Made by a program: the position numbers and the translations under genes. Positions 1 through 5,920 of a stretch of 6,222 nucleotides of DNA are shown here, piece after piece. Position 1 is the first letter of the stretch. The number at the start of each line of letters is the position of its first letter. Source of the stretch: JAFGLY01 sp041309225 (GTDB taxonomy: Bacteria; Myxococcota_A; UBA796; JAFGLY01). The notes below the pieces were generated by a model. That model was not told where the DNA came from, searched no databases, and was given only the letters and a program-made list of their open reading frames with translations. The DNA lies in the NCBI GenBank assembly GCA_041309225.1, contig JBFYZZ010000032.1:1-6222 (forward strand), written 5' to 3'.

Positions 1-2663
1 CGCGGTCCGACCGGGGGGGGAACCCTGGCCGGAGGCTCGGGCGCCGGGCCTGGGTCCGCGGGAGGGTGGGACTCGTGGGGAGGCAGCGACGCACGCGCGG
101 GGGGGGCGCCGACCGGGGGCACGGAGGCACGCGCGGCGCGGGGCGGCTCCTCGTCCACCTCGGGAAGGTCCATGTCGAAGGGCTCGTCGTCGTCGTCGTC
201 GAGCGCGACGTCGTTCTCGCCCGGGTCGGTGGGCGTCCTCAGGGTCGGCGGCGGGGCGGTGCGCGGCCGGGCGAGCGGGGTCGCGGGAACCGCATCGGCC
301 ATGGGGACCTCCGGCGCCTTCGCGACGGGATTCCGGGCCCCCCCGGCGGGCGGACGGCTCCGCACCGGCGGCGGCGGCTCGGCGGACCTTGCGTGCGCAT
401 CGTCGTCTCCCGCGGGGGGGAGGAAACCGAGGATGGGCTCGTCGTCCGGGGGTGGTTCGGGGATCCGGGGCGCCTCGCCCGCGATCAGGACCGCCGCGCG
501 GGCCGGCTCGGGCAGGTCGGCCCGCTCCCGGGGTGCGGAGCGGGCAGGAGTCGCCGCGGGGGGAGGCGCAACGGGAGCCTCGGATTCGATCTCCTCGCTG
601 GGTTCCTCGGCCTCGAGATCGAAGCCGCCGGCCTCCTCCGCCTCCAGGAGCAGTTCGGTGTCGGGGGCCTCGTCGGCCGGAATCGCGAGGTCCTGCGACG
701 GCTCCGGCTCGGACTGGAACACCTCTTCGAACGTGGTGGGCGGCGTGGCGAGGGAAGCGTCCTGGTCACGCCGGTGCAGGTCCGCGAGCTCCTCGATCGG
801 CATGAGGCGGAGCTCCATGGCACGGTCGGCGGTGCCGACGCCGACCAGGACCGTGATCATCTGCTCGCCTTCCTCGCGGACGCCCTCGATCGGGAGGGTG
901 TGGAACGGCTCGCGGATCCCGGCGGGCCAGGGGTCCTGGGCCACGGGCAGGAAGGGGTTGCCCCCCCGCTCCGCCTCCGCACGGAGCGCATCGACGAACG
1001 CCGGGCTGGCCACGATGGATTCGGATCGGAGCACGCCGGGGGCGGTCCAGACGGCCCGGAATCCGAGGAGGTCGGACTCCCGGCCCTCCAGGGGCCCGCT
1101 CCCGCAGAGCCGGACGGCCTCGGTGACGGGCTCGCCTCCGATGGCCGTGGTGGCGCCGTCGGAGCCACCGCTCACGGCCCCGTAGGCCAGGCCCACGGCG
1201 GGCGCCGGCAGCCCGACGAGGCCGCCGGCGGTACGGATCGGGTCCATGGGCAGGGGCAGGCGGCCCGAGACCAGCGTGCGGGCCTCGTGCGCCACGTCGA
1301 GGGCCGCGCTCGCGGTGGGCAGGACGAAGAGCGCATGGGTGGGCAGGTCCTGGACGAGGGCGCCCCGCTCCCGGGCGAGCTGTACCACCCGGCGCCAGGT
1401 GCTCTCGGTGGCCTGCTCGACCAGCGGCTCCAGGTCGCGGACGGCCGCCTCGGTGGCGCGGGCCCTCAAGTCCGCGAGGCGCACGGCCAGGACCGCCTGG
1501 CCGGCCACGGGCTGGCCCCCGCGGGGCACGAGGAGGCGCGGGCTGGGGACGTCGGAGGTGGCGAGACCCTCGGCCGGGAGCGCCAGCGACGCGAGCGTGG
1601 CGACGAGATCCCAGCGCTGCATCGCGGTGGTCACGTCGATGACCGAGACGATGAGCGCCCGGGAGGCGCCCGGGTCGAGCAGGCGGGAGGCCACCTCAGG
1701 GGGCAGGAGGCCCGTGAGATCCTTGGCGGCCCGGAAGGACGCGAGCCGCGAGAGGACCACGGCGACGCCCTCGGGGGATCGCGACAGTACGCACGCGCGA
1801 TCCTCGGGGGGCAGGCCGGCGAGGGACTCGAGGGGCAGCGCGGCACGCAGGGCGACGTCGGCGCCGGTGAGCGCGTCCCGGGCGGCCCGACCCTCCATTT
1901 CGAGGAGCACGCTGCTCACCAGGTCGAGGATCCGGCGCAGCGTGGCCTCCTCGAGCGGAAGGTCGAGGAATCCGGGCAGGAGATCGGGGGCCATCTGGGC
2001 GCTGTCCACGCCCGCGGGGAGCACGAGCGCCAGGCGGCTGCGCAGGCAGCCCTGGTGGAAGCGCGTGGGCCGCACGGTGGGGTCCACGCGGCCGGCGAGC
2101 AGCCAGGCCGCTCCAATCCGGGCCGACATGGACCACGACACCGCCTGCAACACCTCGCCGCGACGGCGCCAGGGAAGGGCCTGGAGTCGGGACACCTGCT
2201 TCTCGAGGACGCGGAGGCGCTCGCGGGTGTCGGAGGCGTGGACGCCGGCGGGTGTCCGGCCGGTCGAGGCCATGATCGAGGACAGGCGGAAGGTCTCCAG
2301 CACGGCGATGCCCGTGGCGCGCGGCGAGACCAGGGTGGCCTCGAGCAGGAGCCGCGCGAGCGCCGGGGCCAGCGGATCGCGGCGCCAGGCCTCCGGAGGG
2401 AGGTCGGCCACCGCCTCCCGGTCGGAGCGCTCGAGGGCACGATCGAACGCGGCGGTCAGGGCCGCGACGACCGGATTGGCGAGCACCTCGGTGCACGCCA
2501 CCGGGATGGCCACGTCGGGCGCCCCCGGACCGGCCTGGGGCAGGTGGACGAACGGAGGCGCATCGACCGCGAGGTCGGGCACGAGTCGGAGCGCTTGGTC
2601 GGGAGAGGCCACGAAACGGCATCGTCGCGTGACGGTCCTGATCCAGTCCACGACATCGACCAC
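1..2663 (-). CDS. Partial large protein with degenerate class III nucleotidyl-cyclase-like domain and acidic/Pro-rich tail (3' end off left edge)
   Basis: The frame is open for 887 codons from a GTG at 2663 and leaves the window without a stop. The start is well fixed: GGAGGGAGG lies 5 nt upstream, an in-frame TAG is about 70 nt upstream, and no other usual start lies between. Residues 1 to about 385 are a mostly helical-looking Ala/Leu/Arg-rich region I do not recognise. Residues about 390-545 follow the layout of a class III adenylate/guanylate cyclase domain. There is a strand ending LADLRA (D398, at the first metal-Asp position), then a helix, then LPTHALFVLP (440-449) where families have GDxxxxxF. 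After that come GLAYGAVSGG and GGEPVTEAVRL (510-519), matching GxxVNxAARL, with N replaced by T514 and R518 kept. The second metal Asp appears lost (T442), so cyclase activity is unlikely; a regulatory or binding role is inference. From about residue 650 the chain is low-complexity, rich in Pro, Ala, Glu and Asp, with five consecutive Asp (822-826), and probably disordered. No signal peptide is seen, so it is probably cytoplasmic. It is probably the third gene of the leftward operon. Confidence 0.88.
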   Translation of the reverse strand, partial: MVDVVDWIRTVTRRCRFVASPDQALRLVPDLAVDAPPFVHLPQAGPGAPDVAIPVACTEVLANPVVAALTAAFDRALERSDREAVADLPPEAWRRDPLAPALARLLLEATLVSPRATGIAVLETFRLSSIMASTGRTPAGVHASDTRERLRVLEKQVSRLQALPWRRRGEVLQAVSWSMSARIGAAWLLAGRVDPTVRPTRFHQGCLRSRLALVLPAGVDSAQMAPDLLPGFLDLPLEEATLRRILDLVSSVLLEMEGRAARDALTGADVALRAALPLESLAGLPPEDRACVLSRSPEGVAVVLSRLASFRAAKDLTGLLPPEVASRLLDPGASRALIVSVIDVTTAMQRWDLVATLASLALPAEGLATSDVPSPRLLVPRGGQPVAGQAVLAVRLADLRARATEAAVRDLEPLVEQATESTWRRVVQLARERGALVQDLPTHALFVLPTASAALDVAHEARTLVSGRLPLPMDPIRTAGGLVGLPAPAVGLAYGAVSGGSDGATTAIGGEPVTEAVRLCGSGPLEGRESDLLGFRAVWTAPGVLRSESIVASPAFVDALRAEAERGGNPFLPVAQDPWPAGIREPFHTLPIEGVREEGEQMITVLVGVGTADRAMELRLMPIEELADLHRRDQDASLATPPTTFEEVFQSEPEPSQDLAIPADEAPDTELLLEAEEAGGFDLEAEEPSEEIESEAPVAPPPAATPARSAPRERADLPEPARAAVLIAGEAPRIPEPPPDDEPILGFLPPAGDDDAHARSAEPPPPVRSRPPAGGARNPVAKAPEVPMADAVPATPLARPRTAPPPTLRTPTDPGENDVALDDDDDEPFDMDLPEVDEEPPRAARASVPPVGAPPARASLPPHESHPPADPGPAPEPPARVPPPVGP
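186..200 (-). repeat. Short GAC trinucleotide run (five Asp codons)
   Basis: Five identical GAC codons encode D822-D826 in the acidic tail of the long minus-strand gene. Neighbouring codons continue as an acidic, low-complexity stretch. Copy number could vary between strains without breaking the frame. Confidence 0.75.
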
Positions 2664-2752
2664 GAATGCCTCCCTCCCGCCGGACGGCTTCGGCCGGGGT
2701 GCGCCGCGAGCGCCTGGCGGGCAGCGACGTCGAGTCTATCCGACCCGGAGGG
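2664..2752 (-). other. 89-nt intergenic gap inside the leftward gene cluster
   Basis: This gap separates the stop of the AgmX-like gene from the GTG of the long cyclase-like gene. It holds the ribosome binding site of the downstream gene and a small GGC-CGAA-GCC hairpin. I see no T-run or strong stem that would make a terminator, so read-through from the upstream genes is likely. A separate promoter cannot be excluded. Confidence 0.5.
2669..2677 (-). promoter_or_regulatory. Ribosome binding site deciding a GTG start
   Basis: On the minus strand GGAGGGAGG is followed by CATTC and then GTG. This places a near-perfect Shine-Dalgarno at the right spacing. It identifies GTG 2663 as the start of the long minus-strand gene rather than the out-of-frame ATG at 2656. 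Confidence 0.85.
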
Positions 2753-3256
2753 TCAATGGGGATCGCCAGTGGCGGGTCCCGAGTCGGCGGGGCCGGTGGG
2801 ATCGGCGGCGGCGAACGGATCCACACCCAGCACGCCGGCCACGGCCGCTCGCGCCTCGGGCGGGATCCGGACGAGGAGGGGGCCCCGGGGCGGGCGCACC
2901 CGCGACGCCACGGGCCACGGCTGCAGGGCGCCGTCCACCCAGGCCACGGTCGTGGTCCACGTGTCCAGCGGCTCGTCGTGGGGCCGGAAGCGCAGCCCCG
3001 ACAGGGCGGCCTCCAGGCACGGACTGTGGACGCCCGGGACGCGGACGCGACGGACGGTCCCATCCCCGGCGACGGACAGCTCGACGGGGATCGCCACGGA
3101 GGGCGATTCGGCCGGGAAGCAGCCTGCGAGGGTCGGAAAACCGGCTTCCAGAGCCGCGATCACCGCGGCCTCATCGAGGTACCGCGGGAGCGGTCCGAGA
3201 TCCGAGGGGGGCGGGCCGGCGACCGCGGCGGCCACCCACAGCAGGGCGGCGATCAC
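2753..3256 (-). CDS. Exported protein with AgmX/PglI-like C-terminal domain
   Basis: 167 residues. The start is GTG 3256, with GGAGGT exactly 5 nt upstream; its GTGA overlaps the TGA of the preceding lipoprotein gene, so translation is probably coupled. Residues 1-14 are a short hydrophobic stretch (MIAALLWVAAAVAG) that could be a signal peptide. It is unusual in lacking positive charges at the N-terminus. Residues about 38-110 match the pattern of the AgmX/PglI C-terminal domain, known from myxobacterial proteins: a first Cys (C46) in TLAGCFP, then beta-strand-like AIPVELSVAGDGTVRRVRV, then a second Cys in VHSPCLEAAL (C80), followed by LRFRPHDEP. In that family the pair of Cys frames a TonB-like alpha/beta fold; that they form a disulfide here is inference. 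The tail (from about 115) is Pro/Ala-rich and unrecognised. It probably acts in the envelope; its binding partner is unknown. Confidence 0.85.
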   Translation of the reverse strand: MIAALLWVAAAVAGPPPSDLGPLPRYLDEAAVIAALEAGFPTLAGCFPAESPSVAIPVELSVAGDGTVRRVRVPGVHSPCLEAALSGLRFRPHDEPLDTWTTTVAWVDGALQPWPVASRVRPPRGPLLVRIPPEARAAVAGVLGVDPFAAADPTGPADSGPATGDPH

Positions 3257-4125
3257 GGGGCACCTCCGGTCCGCGCGATCCGTCCGGTCCAGGCGTGCTG
3301 TTGGCGGAGCGTCCCCCTCGGGACGTAGGAGCCGTCGCCCGCGGACTCGGCGAACAGAACGTCCAGGGAGACCTCCCAGGACAGCGACCCGCGGACCGGG
3401 TGGAAGTCCTCCGCGCCCAGGCAGGTCTCCCCGGACGCCGTGCCCGAGACCCGGTACCGGGCAGCCCAATCCTCGCCGCCGTCGTTGCCCTGTCCATGGA
3501 CGGGTCCGGACCATCGGAAGGCGAGGCAGTGTCCGCCAGCGTCCCGCTCGTCCTCGAGGCGCGTCCAGGAGAGGTCCCAGGCGGTCCTGATCCCACGGCC
3601 GGGCTCGGGGAGCATGGGCAGGTTCATGCGGCGCGGCGCCGTGACCCCCACCGCCACCTCGGGCACCGCCGGTGAGAGGAGCACGAGGAGGGGCAGGAGG
3701 AGATCCGCGTGGCGTGGCCCGCCCACCAGGTGGTCGAGGAGGTCCACCGCGAGGATCTCGCGGGATCGGAAGGCGCGGAGCTCGAGGGAGAGGCCGCTCG
3801 GATCCTCGGGGGGCCGGCCTCCCTCGGCGGAGGCGTGGACCGACCCCAGGCGCACCAGCCAACCGAGCGAATCGTCCCGGAAGGTACGGGCCGCCGAGAG
3901 CTCGAGTTCGCCGTCCCACCCGAGGGTTTCCGTCGCCAGCCCCGGCACGCTCACGGGCGCGCCGGAGGTGTCGAGCACCTCGGATCGGATCGAGTCGCGC
4001 ACGGCGAAGGCGTAGCGGAGCCCGGGCGGGGTCGCGTCGGGCGGGCGGTCGCCCGGGGACGTCGTGTGCAGCGAGCACCCCGAAGCACCGAGGAGCAGGA
4101 GGAGGAGACGAGGCGGGAGCGCCAT
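3253..4125 (-). CDS. Predicted lipoprotein of unknown function
   Basis: 290 residues. The chosen start, ATG 4125, gives a classical type II signal peptide: MALPPR, then a Leu run, then GASGC with the lipidation Cys at residue 17. The frame is open upstream to an ATG at 4245, but that extension is Pro/Gly/Arg-rich, would bury the signal sequence and crosses the divergent gene's start. The Shine-Dalgarno at 4125 is weak (AGG only). After the Cys comes a short Pro/Asp-rich linker, then a chain with alternating hydrophobic residues and several Trp (for example LGWDGELELSA and SLSWEVSLDVLF), which suggests a beta-rich periplasmic domain. A Leu-rich stretch, LLLPLLVLLSP, lies in the middle; it is too short and isolated to call a membrane helix with confidence. 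I do not recognise the family. It is the first gene of the leftward group and overlaps the next gene by 4 nt, so the two products probably work together in the envelope. Confidence 0.85.
   Translation of the reverse strand: MALPPRLLLLLLGASGCSLHTTSPGDRPPDATPPGLRYAFAVRDSIRSEVLDTSGAPVSVPGLATETLGWDGELELSAARTFRDDSLGWLVRLGSVHASAEGGRPPEDPSGLSLELRAFRSREILAVDLLDHLVGGPRHADLLLPLLVLLSPAVPEVAVGVTAPRRMNLPMLPEPGRGIRTAWDLSWTRLEDERDAGGHCLAFRWSGPVHGQGNDGGEDWAARYRVSGTASGETCLGAEDFHPVRGSLSWEVSLDVLFAESAGDGSYVPRGTLRQQHAWTGRIARTGGAP
3262..3267 (-). promoter_or_regulatory. Ribosome binding site deciding a GTG start at a gene overlap
   Basis: GGAGGT on the minus strand lies inside the last codons of the lipoprotein gene, 5 nt before GTG 3256. 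It supports the GTG as the true start of the AgmX-like protein. The same frame is open far upstream, but only as an out-of-frame shadow of the lipoprotein gene. Confidence 0.8.
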
Positions 4126-4243
4126 CCGAGGCCTGGGGACCGGAGGGGAGGAGGCTCTATCCGGCCCGGGTGAGGGAGTCCGACCGCATCCGCCTCCCAT
4201 GGGCTCGGGCTTCGGGGTTAGGGTGGCTGCCCGGAGGTCGCCC
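4126..4243. promoter_or_regulatory. Divergent intergenic region, probable promoters for both gene groups
   Basis: These 118 nt separate the starts of the leftward lipoprotein gene and the rightward molybdopterin-fold gene, so both promoters should lie here or just inside the flanking genes. I see no convincing -35/-10 pair. The least poor leftward candidate is TCGGAC, 17 nt, ATAGAG, ending near the sequence CCGGATAGAG. For the rightward gene only GGTTAGGGT stands out. The short palindrome CCCATGGG (4196-4203) could be chance. Confidence 0.45.
4233..4238 (+). promoter_or_regulatory. Ribosome binding site deciding the start of the molybdopterin-fold gene
   Basis: GGAGGT is followed by CGCCC and ATG 4244. 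This is the same 5-nt spacing seen at the two minus-strand GTG starts. It favours ATG 4244 over the in-frame ATGs at 4199 and 4064, which lack a comparable site. Confidence 0.82.
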
Positions 4244-5920
4244 ATGCCCGGACCCGCGCCGTCGGCACCGCTCGGTGGCCCGCTCCGTCGCGGCGTGGGC
4301 GGATTCTGGCGGCCCGTCTCCTGGGACGAGGCCGTGGGGGGGGTTGCGGCGGACCTCGCCGCCGTGGCGGAGGCCGGGGGACCGGGCGCGCTCGCCGTCT
4401 ACGCGGGCCGGTCCGCCGGGACCGCCGCGTCCCGCGCCGTGGCCTTCGGACGCACGCTCGGGAGCGGTCGCGTGTTCGCCTGGCGCGAGGCCGACGAGGC
4501 TGCGTTCGCCTCGGCCGCCCAGCGGGTCCTGGGCCACCCGGTGAGGCTCGTCCCCGACCCGGAGCGCGCCGTCCACGTCCTCCGGATCGGTGCCGCACCG
4601 GGGCACCCGGGCCCCTTGCGCTCCTGCCCGGATCCCGGATGCGGACCGCGCCGCAGCCTCACGATCGCACACCCCCGGCCGGGCGAGGCCCGCACGCGCC
4701 TCGCCCTGCGCCCGGGATCCGAGGTCTTCCTGGTCCTGGGCCTGGCCGGCGCCATCCTGGCGCGGGGTTGGGGTGACGCCCAGTACCTGCGTGACCACGC
4801 GCGGGGAGGGGAGGCGGCGGCCGGAGCCCTCGAGTCCTGGACGCCCGAGCGCTGCGCCGCCCGGTGCGGTGTGCCGCCCGACGACCTCCTCGCGGAGGCC
4901 CTGCGCTTCGCACGCGCCCCGATGGCGGTCGCCTTGACGGATTCCGCCATCTTCCGCACGCCGGCAGGAAGCCTCCTGGCCTGGAGCCTCCTGCTGCTGC
5001 ACGCGGCCACGGCCAACCTCCTGCGGCCGGGCGGCCTCTACGCACCACCCCCGTCGCCGGGCGCCCGCACGCCCGGCCCGCTCGGTCGCCGGATCCGGAG
5101 TTGGGCCACCCGGCGCCTCCCGCCCGTGCAGGTCGTTGGATCGCCCCTCGCGCTGCTCGGCCCACCGAGTTCGCCGCGCGCCCTCCTCGCGGCGGGCGGC
5201 CTGCCGACCGACGACTACGGGCCGGCCGTCGCTCCGCTCCTCGATCACCTCGATCTGATCGTCCTGATCGGTACTCCCGTGGGCGATCCCCACCCGCGGG
5301 CGCGGTGGATCCTGCCCTCCGCGAGGGAGCCCGGCGGCCGCCCCACCGAGGACGTCCTCGGCGCGATCCTCGAGCACCTCCTCGGCGGCGGAGGCGGGCC
5401 GGGACCAGGCTGGCGTCTCGCCTGTAACGAGGCGTCGGTCCTGCTCCAGGGCGGATCCCGTCGGCTCCGGGAGCGCGTCCTGTCTCCCCGGCCCGCCCCG
5501 GGCGCACAGGCGGATCGCGCCCGATGGGACGTCGCCCATGCTGACGGCCGCCTCCACCTCGACCCACCGCCCGCGCTCTGCGACCTGTCCGACGCCCCTT
5601 CCGATCCCGCCCTGCCCCTGGACCTGTTCGCCGGCGAGCCGGAGGCGGCCCCGGGATCCCTCCCCTCGGCACGCATCCATCCGTCCAGTGGACACGCGGA
5701 CGGCGCGCGCGTCTCCATCGTCACCCCCTCGGGATCGTTCGAGGCCCGGATCCGCTGGGACACGGACCTCCGGCGGGACGCGGTGGAGGTCTCCCCGCTG
5801 CCGCGACAGGCCGGCGACCTCGACGCCCTCGATTCGGCCACCGGGGAGCCCTGGCGCCACGGAGTGCCGTGTCATATCCTCGCACGTCCAACCCGAAACC
5901 GAAAGCGAAGCCGACCATGA
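4244..5920 (+). CDS. Molybdopterin oxidoreductase-fold protein, probably catalytically degenerate
   Basis: 558 residues. Several signatures of the molybdopterin oxidoreductase (formate dehydrogenase/DMSO reductase) superfamily occur in the right order. PLRRGVGGFWRPVSWDEA (13-30) matches the family PlxRxGxG...WdeA. VHVLRIGAAPGHP (110-122) and SLTIAHPRPGEARTRLALRPGSE (138-160) correspond to the cofactor-binding strand and the RPGtD motif. TPERCAARCGVPPDDL (200-215) and ATANLLRPGGLY (255-266) match the family's NIGRPGG region. LIVLIGTPVGDPHPRARWILPSA (338-360) corresponds to the ADvVLPaa motif. Residues about 474-548 resemble the C-terminal molydop-binding domain, ending DSATGEPWRHGVPCHI. It lacks the N-terminal CxxCxxxC iron-sulfur segment: the protein begins where that segment normally ends. 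No Cys, Ser or Sec ligand is evident around residues 75-90, where VFAWREADE stands. The chain is shorter than the usual 650-1000 residues. No signal peptide is seen, so it is probably cytoplasmic. It overlaps the next gene by ATGA. A scaffold or cofactor-handling role, or a subunit paired with a catalytic partner (as in FwdB/FhcB or NuoG-type proteins), is possible but unproven. Confidence 0.85.
   Translation: MPGPAPSAPLGGPLRRGVGGFWRPVSWDEAVGGVAADLAAVAEAGGPGALAVYAGRSAGTAASRAVAFGRTLGSGRVFAWREADEAAFASAAQRVLGHPVRLVPDPERAVHVLRIGAAPGHPGPLRSCPDPGCGPRRSLTIAHPRPGEARTRLALRPGSEVFLVLGLAGAILARGWGDAQYLRDHARGGEAAAGALESWTPERCAARCGVPPDDLLAEALRFARAPMAVALTDSAIFRTPAGSLLAWSLLLLHAATANLLRPGGLYAPPPSPGARTPGPLGRRIRSWATRRLPPVQVVGSPLALLGPPSSPRALLAAGGLPTDDYGPAVAPLLDHLDLIVLIGTPVGDPHPRARWILPSAREPGGRPTEDVLGAILEHLLGGGGGPGPGWRLACNEASVLLQGGSRRLRERVLSPRPAPGAQADRARWDVAHADGRLHLDPPPALCDLSDAPSDPALPLDLFAGEPEAAPGSLPSARIHPSSGHADGARVSIVTPSGSFEARIRWDTDLRRDAVEVSPLPRQAGDLDALDSATGEPWRHGVPCHILARPTRNRKRSRP

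Noticed and set aside
2664..2752. Possible intrinsic terminator between the AgmX-like and cyclase-like genes
   Set aside because: Only a three-base-pair stem with a CGAA loop is evident and no T-run follows.
66..3590. A 1174-codon plus-strand open frame across most of the left half
   Set aside because: It is Arg/Gly-rich with no domain, no Shine-Dalgarno and no start context. It crosses three minus-strand genes that have good start signals and recognisable protein features, so it is a GC-driven antisense shadow.
1246..3675. An 809-codon plus-strand open frame
   Set aside because: Ser/Arg/Ala-rich translation typical of an out-of-frame reading of GC-rich DNA. It is antisense to the same three genes.
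2753..4078. A 441-codon version of the AgmX-like protein starting at 4078
   Set aside because: The extra 274 residues are an out-of-frame reading of the lipoprotein gene. GTG 3256 has GGAGGT at the right distance and begins a hydrophobic leader.
4196..4203. Palindrome CCCATGGG as an operator
   Set aside because: An 8-base palindrome is expected by chance in DNA of this composition, and no second copy or flanking symmetry was seen.
4064..4243. N-terminal extension of the molybdopterin-fold protein to ATG 4064 or 4199
   Set aside because: The extension overlaps the lipoprotein signal region on the other strand, is Arg/Gly/Pro-rich, and lacks a ribosome binding site; ATG 4244 has an ideal one. 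An iron-sulfur CxxC segment is also absent from the extension.
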